Part shown: one piece after another, positions 25,141 through 33,248 of the stretch | Layout: every line of letters starts with the position of its first letter | How positions within the stretch are numbered: the stretch's first letter is position 1 | Source of the DNA: Lachnospiraceae bacterium | Lineage (GTDB): Bacteria > Bacillota > Clostridia > Lachnospirales > Lachnospiraceae | DNA: 64,000 bases | NCBI GenBank assembly: GCA_017521195.1 | Contig: JAFXGP010000060.1 | Location: forward strand, 1-64,000 | Reading direction: 5' to 3' | The notes under the pieces: model-generated | What the model saw: the letters and a program-made list of their open reading frames with translations, nothing else | Database searches by the model: none | What the model was told of the DNA's origin: nothing | Translations under genes and position numbers: made by a program

Positions 25141-25983
25141 ATGAGTTATAAAATTGTAGTAGATAGTTGTTGTGAATTACCTGAAGAATATAAAAAAGAT
25201 GCCAGATTCCAAATAATTCCTTTAGGATTGCAGGTGGGAGATTGGCACATTATGGATGATGAGAATTTTAATCAGGCAGAATTTTTGCAAAAGGTGGCAA
25301 CAACGCCGGATTGTCCAAAATCTTCTTGTCCATCGCCTGAAAAATTCATGGAAAGCTATAATGATGATGCTGACCGTGTATATGGTGTAACATTAACCGC
25401 TAAATTAAGCGGAAGTTATAATAGTGCTGTGTTAGGAGCCAGTCTTTACGAAGAGACATACGGAGAAAAGAATATTCATGTGTTTGATTCAAAATCAGCT
25501 TCCTGTGCCGAGTCTTTGATTGCATTAAAGGTAATGGAATTAGAAGAAATGGGAAAATACACTTTTGAGGAAATCGTGAAGAAAATGGAAGAGTACCGTG
25601 ACAAAATGGAAACATATTTTGTGTTGGATAACTTGGATTTCCTGAAGAAAAACGGAAGATTGACGGGGCTAAAAGCCCTGGCAGCAACAACTTTGAATAT
25701 CAAACCTGTATTAAAAGCGATTGATGGTGAGATTGCACAGGCAGGTCAGGCTGTTGGTGTAAAAAAAGCATTGGCGAAACTGGCAGATATGATTGTTGAA
25801 AAGATGGACAAAAAAGATCATGATACCATGGTAATTACTCATTGTAATAATGTCCAGAGGGCAGAAACTGTCAGAGATTTAATTTTGAAAAAAACAGATT
25901 TAATTAAGAAAGTCATCATTATGGATACGGCCGGTGTTGCGAGTTTGTATGCAGCAGATGGTGGAGTGATTGTAGCAATATAA
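25141..25983 (+). CDS. DegV-family fatty-acid-binding protein (FakB-like)
   Basis: A 280-residue cytosolic protein. The N-terminal DegV signature is IVVDSCCELPEEY, followed by FQIIPLGLQVGD, the ligand-site GVTLTAKLSGSYNSA and VFDSKSASCAESL, and the C-terminal lobe YFVLDNLDFLKKNGRLTG. DegV/FakB proteins hold a fatty acid and present it to the kinase FakA. The length is normal. SD GGAGG. It has its own terminator and lies immediately upstream of an operon whose last gene ends in a second DegV domain, so a shared lipid ligand is possible (inference). Confidence 0.92.
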   Translation: MSYKIVVDSCCELPEEYKKDARFQIIPLGLQVGDWHIMDDENFNQAEFLQKVATTPDCPKSSCPSPEKFMESYNDDADRVYGVTLTAKLSGSYNSAVLGASLYEETYGEKNIHVFDSKSASCAESLIALKVMELEEMGKYTFEEIVKKMEEYRDKMETYFVLDNLDFLKKNGRLTGLKALAATTLNIKPVLKAIDGEIAQAGQAVGVKKALAKLADMIVEKMDKKDHDTMVITHCNNVQRAETVRDLILKKTDLIKKVIIMDTAGVASLYAADGGVIVAI

Positions 25984-25993
25984 GAAGAGATAA

Positions 25994-26029
25994 AAAGATT
26001 CAAAAACCATTGTTTTTGAATCTTTTTTT
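25994..26029 (+). terminator. Terminator of the DegV gene
   Basis: The 13-bp stem AAAGATTCAAAAA/TTTTTGAATCTTT with a short loop is followed by T. It separates the DegV gene from the signalling operon. Confidence 0.88.
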
Positions 26030-26139
26030 GTAATATAATAACTATAATTGGGGGTAGTAGAATCTATAACCTGTAAAAGAAGTAGTAAAAGGTGTCTCGG
26101 GGCACATAAAAAGGCGAAAACGAAGCCGGGAGGAATTAT

Positions 26140-27603
26140 ATGCAGTGGACAGAATTGTTTCAGTTTACCATAGAGAATACATCAGAAATGGTGATTGTTT
26201 ATGAAACAGGGGGACAAATATTGTATGCGAATCCCGGGGCGGAAGTATTGTTAAAATATAAAGAGGATTTGAATACTGTAAATATAACAGAAATTTTTCC
26301 TATGGAAGAATCCCGGATATGGGAACCGGGGAATCAAAAAACTACCGAACAAGAATGGATGGCATATAGAGGAAACAGAACCTGTTTTCCGGTAAAAGGC
26401 AAAATGTTTGCTTTTCCTTTAAATGATGGAGAAGAAAGGGAAGTTTATTTGTGCATTGCCAGAGATGTTACCATGGAAAAATTTCTGGAAAAGAAAGTAG
26501 AACAGGTAGAGGAAGAGGCAAAAGAGGCGGCGAAAGTCAAATCTGAATTCGTGGCAAATGTAACCCATGAACTTCGTACTCCTGTCAATGGAATTCTGGG
26601 AAACATCAGGGAATTGATGAGTTTGGAAACGGAAGTTCAGAGTCAGAAATATTTGCAGATGATAGAACGCGGTTGCCGGGATATGAATAATCTGATTAAT
26701 AATATTCTGGATTTTTCTAAGTTAGAAGCCGGAAAATTTACTTTGGAGAAACGCAAATTTAATTTCCTTAATATGATGGAATATATTAAAGGAAACCATA
26801 ACAAACGCATGATTGAAAAGGGACTGGAGTTTACAGTAACAGTTTCGCAGGATATTCCGGAATATGTGATAGGAGATGAGTTACGACTTATGCAGATTTT
26901 AAACAATCTGCTGTCCAACGGATATAAATTTACCACTGTAGGAGGTGTCCATCTGGAGGTAATCAAAACTGCAGGAACCGAAAAAAGGGCGGAATTGTTT
27001 TTCATGGTATCGGATACAGGGATTGGGATTTCCAAAGAAAAACAGGATAAGTTATTCCAAAGTTTTTCACAGGTAGATATGTCTATTTCCAGAAAATATG
27101 GAGGTACCGGTCTGGGGTTAAATATTTGTAAGCAATTAGTTGAACTTATGGGAGGAACTATTCAGGTAGAAAGTGAATATGGACAGGGGACCCATTTTTC
27201 ATTCTATATATGGTTGGATTTGCCGGAAGAAGACAAAACGGAAATCTCTGTAAAAGCTAAGGAAAATATAGAACGGACGGAACAAGATTTATTGGACAAG
27301 TTAAAACAGGTAACTATAGACAGGATGACAGAAAATGTTTGGCAATACGGAGAGACTGAGAATCGGGAAGAAGTCCGGAAGAAATTAGGAAAATTAATGC
27401 TATGCATTTTAATGGAAAATTGGGAAAGAGCAGAAATGTTAGCAGAGAGCGTAAAACAATTATTAGAAACGGCTCCGAAAGAAATAAAGAATACAGCATT
27501 CCGGATGAAAATGGCAATACAAAAGGAAGATGTACAGAAAGCAACAGAATGCCATGAGCATTTGGTGGCGATGATGGAGGATAAAAATGGATGCGTTGAA
27601 TAA
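26140..27603 (+). CDS. Cytosolic PAS-domain sensor histidine kinase
   Basis: A 487-residue kinase without membrane segments. A PAS domain occupies residues 1-110 (VIVYETGGQILYANPGAEVL). A coiled-coil linker leads to HisKA with His143 in FVANVTHELRTPVNGILG. The ATPase domain has N-box NNLLSNGYKFT, G1 SDTGIGI and G2 GGTGLGLNI. The last 120 residues are helical with no known domain. It is the first gene of a six-gene operon and overlaps the next gene by 17 bases. A 110-base leader precedes it, with a TATAAT-like -10 (26043-26048) and small hairpins. AGGAGG is the SD. It probably feeds phosphate to the receivers that follow. Confidence 0.9.
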   Translation: MQWTELFQFTIENTSEMVIVYETGGQILYANPGAEVLLKYKEDLNTVNITEIFPMEESRIWEPGNQKTTEQEWMAYRGNRTCFPVKGKMFAFPLNDGEEREVYLCIARDVTMEKFLEKKVEQVEEEAKEAAKVKSEFVANVTHELRTPVNGILGNIRELMSLETEVQSQKYLQMIERGCRDMNNLINNILDFSKLEAGKFTLEKRKFNFLNMMEYIKGNHNKRMIEKGLEFTVTVSQDIPEYVIGDELRLMQILNNLLSNGYKFTTVGGVHLEVIKTAGTEKRAELFFMVSDTGIGISKEKQDKLFQSFSQVDMSISRKYGGTGLGLNICKQLVELMGGTIQVESEYGQGTHFSFYIWLDLPEEDKTEISVKAKENIERTEQDLLDKLKQVTIDRMTENVWQYGETENREEVRKKLGKLMLCILMENWERAEMLAESVKQLLETAPKEIKNTAFRMKMAIQKEDVQKATECHEHLVAMMEDKNGCVE

Positions 27604-28654
27604 AAATGTTCCCCGTGTTCTGATTGTAGATGATGTGGAAACAAACCGCTTCATTTTAAGAGATGTGATTTTGGATATGAATAATTATCCGATTCTGGCA
27701 GAAAACGGTTTACAGGCATTAAAAATTGTACAACATATTAAACCGCAGTTGATTATTTTGGATATTGCAATGCCGGAAATGGATGGGTTTGAAGTGTGCC
27801 GTAAATTAAAAGAGGATCCTCTTACAAGAGATATCCCTATTATATTCATTTCAGCATACGATGAGCCGGGAGATATTGTAAAAGGATTTGAAATCGGTTG
27901 TGAAGATTATATTGTGAAGCCATTTATTCCGGAGGTGGTAAAGGCCCGTGTTGGTGCTCATCTAAAACTTAATGATGTAAGTACCAAGATGAAAGAGGTA
28001 AACAGGAAGCTGCAAATGTCTATACAGGAACAGAGAAAATTGGTAGATACGGAACGAAGACGAGTGTTGTATGCCCTGCTCCGTGTGGCAAGAGAAAATG
28101 CCTGTTACGATAAATTATATATGGAGAGATTACAATGTAATTGCCGTATTTTGGCAGAGGCCATGCAGTTATCTACTCGTTTCGGACATCTGATATCGGA
28201 CCATTTTGTGGATATTATAGAATTGGCAACACCTTTGTGTGATTTGGGAAATCTGGCAATTCATACCAGTATTTTACAAAAACAGGAACCCTTAAATGAG
28301 GATGAGAGAAAAATAATACAGGGGCATACCAACATCGGAGCCAGAATTCTTCAAGATGTAGAGGCCTTAGGAGATGAAAACGGATTTATACATATGGCAA
28401 GAGAAATTGCCCATTACCATCATGAAAACTGGGATGGCAGCGGATATCCTGAGGGAATAAAGGAAGAACAGATACCGCTTGCGGCACAGATTGTGGCAGT
28501 AGTTAGCGGTTATTGTGCTTTGACGGAAAAGCGAATTTACCGTGATGCGTACAGTAGGGAGGAAGCCATTTCCCTGATGGAAAAAGAATGTGGGGAAAAA
28601 TATAATCCGGAGATTTTCTGGATTTTGAAGAAGATTGTAAAACAGATGCAGTAA
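27587..28654 (+). CDS. Response regulator with degenerate HD-GYP domain
   Basis: A 355-residue protein. The receiver (residues 8-125) is intact: VDD, phosphoacceptor Asp59 in IILDIAMPEMDG, and Lys in YIVKPF. A coiled coil (about 130-160) joins it to an HD-GYP domain that keeps HHENWDGSGYP (278-288) and GHTNIG, but the HD dyad reads CDLGN (Cys218-Asp219) instead of HDIGK. The late metal-site Asp of the usual DxxDA segment is also missing (VSGYCAL). It is therefore unlikely to hydrolyse c-di-GMP and may be a binding or protein-contact output. SD GGAGG lies inside the preceding gene. Confidence 0.85.
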   Translation: MDALNKNVPRVLIVDDVETNRFILRDVILDMNNYPILAENGLQALKIVQHIKPQLIILDIAMPEMDGFEVCRKLKEDPLTRDIPIIFISAYDEPGDIVKGFEIGCEDYIVKPFIPEVVKARVGAHLKLNDVSTKMKEVNRKLQMSIQEQRKLVDTERRRVLYALLRVARENACYDKLYMERLQCNCRILAEAMQLSTRFGHLISDHFVDIIELATPLCDLGNLAIHTSILQKQEPLNEDERKIIQGHTNIGARILQDVEALGDENGFIHMAREIAHYHHENWDGSGYPEGIKEEQIPLAAQIVAVVSGYCALTEKRIYRDAYSREEAISLMEKECGEKYNPEIFWILKKIVKQMQ

Positions 28655-28672
28655 GAGAAGGAGAAGGAAAAC

Positions 28673-29065
28673 ATGAGAATTCTTTTGGCAGAAGACGATT
28701 ACGTAACAAGAAAATTTATGATAGGGTTTTTATCAAAATACGGAGAATGTGATGTTACGGTGGACGGTATGGAAGCCGTAGATGCATTTATGATGACATT
28801 GGAGGATGAAGAACCCTACGATTTAGTATGTTTGGACATTATGATGCCTGTAATGGATGGATATCAGGCACTTATGGGAATCCGTAATCTGGAAAAAGAA
28901 CGGGGGATTTTGGAAAAAGACGGGGTTAAGATTATTATGACGACAGCCTTAAATGATGAGCAGAATGTTAAGATGGCATTTGATCTGGGGTGTACGGTGT
29001 ATTCCGGAAAACCTATTGACCAGGATAAATTCGAACAGGTATTAGTAAAATTCGGGTTGATATAG
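28673..29065 (+). CDS. Single-domain receiver (CheY-like)
   Basis: A 130-residue stand-alone receiver. Acidic pocket AEDD, phosphoacceptor Asp55 in LVCLDIMMPVMDG, Thr in IMTTAL and Lys in YSGKPID. It has an extra loop of about ten residues before beta-4 (NLEKERGILEKDG). AGAAGGAGAAGG precedes the ATG. It sits between the HD-GYP-like regulator and the CheA-like kinase, fitting a shuttle in a phosphorelay. Confidence 0.9.
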   Translation: MRILLAEDDYVTRKFMIGFLSKYGECDVTVDGMEAVDAFMMTLEDEEPYDLVCLDIMMPVMDGYQALMGIRNLEKERGILEKDGVKIIMTTALNDEQNVKMAFDLGCTVYSGKPIDQDKFEQVLVKFGLI

Positions 29066-29083
29066 AAAGATGGAGAAAAGGCA

Positions 29084-30787
29084 ATGACAGATAAGATTAA
29101 CGCACAGGGAATGTTAGATACATATCTGCTCGAATGTGAGCAACTGTTAGAACAGATTCAAACGATAGTTTTACAGGAAAAGGATAAGACTTATTTTGAA
29201 AAAGAAAGCATACATGAAATCTTCCGAGGAATCCATACCATAAAAGGAATATCTGCCATGATGATGTATGATGAAGTGACGAAGATATCCCATAAATTAG
29301 AAGATGTACTTTATTGCTTGAGAGAGTCAGAAACTAAGCAGCCTCCGGCAGCGGAATTGGCAGAACAGATTTTGAAAGTGACGGATTTTATCAGCAATGA
29401 AATGACTAAGATTGGCAGTGGTGAAAGTGCAGACGGTAAGGCAACAGAACATTTAATACAGTTGAATTCATTTCTGGATAAAATCCGGGATGATGACCAA
29501 ATGGAAAAGGCAGAAGTAAAAGAAAATATGTATGAGGAACCGCAGCAATTCTATATTCCGCCTAAAGTAAGCGGTACCAGTTGTTTTTATAAGATTCATC
29601 TTACTTTTAGGCCCGGACTGGATTTAGCTAATGTACATGCTTATAAAATTGTATATGCATTGAAAGAAATTGCTGAGGACATGATTTATGAGCCGGAAGA
29701 TATAATTTCTGATGATAATACGGCAGAGGAAATTCTGAAGAAAGGTTTTGATATTTTATTACAGACACAGAAAAAAGAAGAGGATTTACATAAAATATTA
29801 AAGACAGGATATGCCTTAACAGGAGTGGAAATTATATCCGGTACTGCCCGTGAATATTGCAAAGGATTTACACCGGAGGAAGAAAAAACAAAAGAAGCAA
29901 TGCCGGATATAAATATCGGAAGAACTTATGTACCGGGTGACTTCGTTATTGAATCCAAAGAGCCGGGCAAAGGGAAAAAACTTGCAAAAGACAGAATGGA
30001 AAGAACCTCCTATATTCGTGTAGATGTGAAAAAAATGGACATGCTCCTAAGATTGATGGAAGATGTGAAGAATTCTCAAAACGCACTTTTAGGAAATAAA
30101 GATCTGAGAGTGGAAGGGTTGAATTTGGAGAATTTTGATATGGCAGCAGAGCAGATGTTAAAAGCATCTGCAAAATTACAAAGTGCGATCATGGCAATGC
30201 GTATGATGTCTTTGAGCAATACATTTCAAAGAATGAACCGTATTGTATTCGAGACTGCCCGTCAGTTGGGAAAAGAAATTGACTTTGAAATGGTAGGAGA
30301 AGAAGTTCAGCTGGATAAAAATGTGGTGGAACATCTTTTGGCACCATTAATGCATATTGTGAGAAATTCAGTAGATCACGGAATTGAAATGCCGCAGGAG
30401 AGAGAAGCAATCGGCAAGGAAAAACGGGGAAAGATTATTCTTTCTGCAAAGTTGGAACCGAGCAGAGTGTGTATTAGTGTGGAAGATAACGGCCGGGGGC
30501 TGAGTCGGGATAAAATCTTAGAAAAAGCAAGAAAACAAGGCCTGATAAGTCAGTGGGAAAAAGAGGAAGATTATACCGAAGAAGAGGTATATCGTCTGAT
30601 TACACTTCCGGGATTTTCTACCAAAGAAGAGATTACCGAATATTCCGGACGGGGAGTAGGAATGGATGTGGTAATTTCCAATTTGCAGGAAATTAACGGA
30701 AGCCTGGAAATTGAAAGTGAAGAAGGTGTGGGAAGTAAAATGACAATGTTCGTTCCCACCACCATAATAAAAAATATGGAAGTGTGA
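29084..30787 (+). CDS. CheA-like histidine kinase lacking the CheW-like domain
   Basis: A 567-residue kinase with CheA architecture. An N-terminal HPt domain carries the phospho-His in IFRGIHTIKGISAMM (His51). A P2-like region lies at about 165-270. The dimerisation helices contain AIMAMRMMSL, and the P4 ATPase domain includes MHIVRNSVDHGIE, VEDNGRGL, GFSTKEEITEYSGRGVGMDVV and GVGSKMTMFVP. It stops right after P4, so the P5 domain that binds CheW and receptors is absent. It cannot join a normal chemoreceptor array and more likely works inside this operon's phosphorelay. It starts 18 bases after the receiver gene. Confidence 0.88.
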   Translation: MTDKINAQGMLDTYLLECEQLLEQIQTIVLQEKDKTYFEKESIHEIFRGIHTIKGISAMMMYDEVTKISHKLEDVLYCLRESETKQPPAAELAEQILKVTDFISNEMTKIGSGESADGKATEHLIQLNSFLDKIRDDDQMEKAEVKENMYEEPQQFYIPPKVSGTSCFYKIHLTFRPGLDLANVHAYKIVYALKEIAEDMIYEPEDIISDDNTAEEILKKGFDILLQTQKKEEDLHKILKTGYALTGVEIISGTAREYCKGFTPEEEKTKEAMPDINIGRTYVPGDFVIESKEPGKGKKLAKDRMERTSYIRVDVKKMDMLLRLMEDVKNSQNALLGNKDLRVEGLNLENFDMAAEQMLKASAKLQSAIMAMRMMSLSNTFQRMNRIVFETARQLGKEIDFEMVGEEVQLDKNVVEHLLAPLMHIVRNSVDHGIEMPQEREAIGKEKRGKIILSAKLEPSRVCISVEDNGRGLSRDKILEKARKQGLISQWEKEEDYTEEEVYRLITLPGFSTKEEITEYSGRGVGMDVVISNLQEINGSLEIESEEGVGSKMTMFVPTTIIKNMEV

Positions 30788-30795
30788 GTTAATAC

Positions 30796-33246
30796 ATGGA
30801 AAAGATAACCTATTGGGGAAGTCCTACAAAAATGGAAATATTTCTGTTGGTGATGTATACCATTTATACAGGTGGTATTATCATCAGCGGAGCCAGACCC
30901 AGTTTGGAAAACTGGACGGATTTTATGCTGATTGCTTTTTTGGCAAGCAGTTGGTTTTTGCGTATATGTAACTATAAAAACTACAGATTCCGTGCTACCT
31001 ATACATCGGTTATGATGCAGCTGAGTCTGATTTTGTATGCCTGCCATGAGCAGGAACTGCGACATGCATTGCCGGTATTTATTGTGTTTGTGGTTATGGT
31101 AGGTTTGTATGGAATTGCAGAAAATATCTATATCACGTTAGTTACAACCATAATTGTATTCGGATATCATATTCTGATAATCCGCACGATTCCATTGGGG
31201 ACATTAAGAGATGTAGTTAGTTTAATCCAGAGACTTACCAATGTTTTGTTTGTAGAATTTCTGGTTTTTGTATGGACCAAACGTAATTATGAAGATAATA
31301 ACAAACTGGTTGGAATGATTGAAGAACTGGAAAAGGTAGAAAGCAGCAAGGATGATTTTGTGGCAAATGTAAGTCATGAAATCCGCACACCGATTAATAC
31401 TATTTGCGGCATGAGTGAGATTCTTTTAAATGAAGAACTTCCGTTGAGTGTGCAGGAAAAGGTGATGGACATCCAGAGGGCAGGCAGGAATCTGATGGGA
31501 GTAGTAAGTGATATTTTGGACTTTTCCGAGTTGCAGTCTGAAGAGATTAAAATGGAAGAGGAATCTTACCATTTAAGTTCTACCATAAATGATGTGGTAA
31601 ATATGGCCCTTGCATATAAAAATGATAAAAAGATTGATTTAATTGTAGAATGTGATCCGGAGATTCCGAGTGGGCTGTTGGGAGATGAAAAGAAGATACG
31701 AAGAGTCATCATTAAGCTGATGAATAATGCTATCAAATTTACGGAATCAGGATGTGTTACTTTAAGTGTAGGCTATCGGAAAGAGGAATACGGAATCAAT
31801 TTATCTTTTGCCATAAGAGATACCGGAATCGGGATGCGGGAAGAAAGTCTGGAAAAATCATTCACCACCTTTAGTCAGGTAGATTCCAGCCGGAAACGTC
31901 AGGCAGATGGATTAGGGTTGGGACTTGCTATTTCCCAAGCTTTGGTACAGAAAATGGGAGGTACCATTACGGTAAAAAGTCAATGGGGAAAAGGAACTCT
32001 GATCAGAGTAGTGGTACCTCAAAAAGTGGTAGATGAAACACCTATAGGAGTTTCTCACAATCGCAGATATACAGCAGAAATAGGAGCTCAGGTAGAACAG
32101 AAACAAAAAGAAGAACTTATTCCGAAGAAAAAAATTGAATCCGATAATGTCCATGTCCTGATTGTAGATGATAACAGTATGAATCTGCGTGTGGCGGAAG
32201 AAATGCTGACAACTTATGGAATTAAAGTGACGAAAGCATACAGCGGAGAAGAAGCTTTGGATAAGATTACTTCCATGGATTACGATTTTGTTTTTATGGA
32301 TCATATGATGCCGCAAATGGATGGAGTGGAGACATTACATCATATCCGTAAAAAGGTAGGCACCTATTATCAGAATGTACCGATTATTGCAGTTACCGCC
32401 AATGCAGTGGCAGGAAATCGTGAAAAATTATTAAAAGAAGGTTTTGATGATTTTCTGGAAAAACCTATTGAGCGTTCCGTATTGGAGAGAGTTCTCAGGA
32501 GAACACTTCCGGAGGAGAAATTTGCTACGGTTATAAATGTGGGAGCAATAGATTATAAACCTTTAACGGAAAGCAATTCCGGATGGCTACGGATAGTTCA
32601 GGAATGTGGTTTAGATGTAAAGAAAGGTATTTTATACTGTAACGGAAAGGATGCCTACTATAAAATTCTGAAGGGGTATTGTCTGGAGGGGGACAAAACG
32701 GAAAGACAACTGGAAGAATTATATAGAAAACAAGATTGGAAAAACTATACTATTGCGGTACATGGACTGAAAAGTGCCATGCACAGTGTTGGTGCAACAA
32801 AAGTATCCGAAATTGCCAAATTATTGGAAATGGCAGGAAAAAAACAGGATATTGATTATATCTTAGAACATCACGATCAGTTGATGGTGGAATTTAGATA
32901 TTTATTTACTAAACTTCAAATACAGATATTTAAAGATGAGGAAGAAAAACCAGGCATACTTAAAGGTGAAATATCGCCAAATGAAAATGTCTTGGAAAAA
33001 GAAGAAAAGCTTTTGATGGCTGCTGAGTTTGAAGAATTATTGGCAGAAATGGAAAATGCCGTATTTTCTCTGGACAGTGACTTGCTGCTTAAGATTACAG
33101 GTGAACTCAAAGGTTGTAATTATGCAGGAAAATCAATGGAGGAAGTTATAACGAAAGCAGAGAGAAAAATTGAAATGTCGGATTTCTTTTCTGCAGTGGA
33201 AATGATTACACGTTGGAAAGAGAATGCAGAGATTGGAGATACTTGA
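30796..33246 (+). CDS. Membrane hybrid kinase: TM-HisKA-ATPase-REC-HPt
   Basis: An 816-residue tripartite kinase. Five or six hydrophobic segments fill residues 12-165. HisKA has His194 (FVANVSHEIRTPINTICGM), and the ATPase has MNNAIKFT, RDTGIGM and the slightly altered G2 ADGLGLGLAI. A receiver with Asp502 (FVFMDHMMPQMDG) and an HPt with His656 (IAVHGLKSAMHSVG) follow, then a 120-residue helical tail. All three phosphorelay sites are present, so it can pass phosphate His-Asp-His. The small membrane sensor lacks a large external domain, suggesting a membrane or intramembrane cue. It starts eight bases after the CheA-like gene. Confidence 0.9.
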   Translation: MEKITYWGSPTKMEIFLLVMYTIYTGGIIISGARPSLENWTDFMLIAFLASSWFLRICNYKNYRFRATYTSVMMQLSLILYACHEQELRHALPVFIVFVVMVGLYGIAENIYITLVTTIIVFGYHILIIRTIPLGTLRDVVSLIQRLTNVLFVEFLVFVWTKRNYEDNNKLVGMIEELEKVESSKDDFVANVSHEIRTPINTICGMSEILLNEELPLSVQEKVMDIQRAGRNLMGVVSDILDFSELQSEEIKMEEESYHLSSTINDVVNMALAYKNDKKIDLIVECDPEIPSGLLGDEKKIRRVIIKLMNNAIKFTESGCVTLSVGYRKEEYGINLSFAIRDTGIGMREESLEKSFTTFSQVDSSRKRQADGLGLGLAISQALVQKMGGTITVKSQWGKGTLIRVVVPQKVVDETPIGVSHNRRYTAEIGAQVEQKQKEELIPKKKIESDNVHVLIVDDNSMNLRVAEEMLTTYGIKVTKAYSGEEALDKITSMDYDFVFMDHMMPQMDGVETLHHIRKKVGTYYQNVPIIAVTANAVAGNREKLLKEGFDDFLEKPIERSVLERVLRRTLPEEKFATVINVGAIDYKPLTESNSGWLRIVQECGLDVKKGILYCNGKDAYYKILKGYCLEGDKTERQLEELYRKQDWKNYTIAVHGLKSAMHSVGATKVSEIAKLLEMAGKKQDIDYILEHHDQLMVEFRYLFTKLQIQIFKDEEEKPGILKGEISPNENVLEKEEKLLMAAEFEELLAEMENAVFSLDSDLLLKITGELKGCNYAGKSMEEVITKAERKIEMSDFFSAVEMITRWKENAEIGDT

Positions 33247-33248
33247 AA

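Noticed and set aside
26041..26139. c-di-GMP or other riboswitch in the leader of the phosphorelay operon
   Set aside because: Small hairpins are present (GTG...CAC, GGC...GCC), but the conserved core of known riboswitch classes was not found.
33213..33248. TTG start for the kinase-DegV gene
   Set aside because: It would overlap the preceding gene by 34 bases and has no better SD than ATG 33249.
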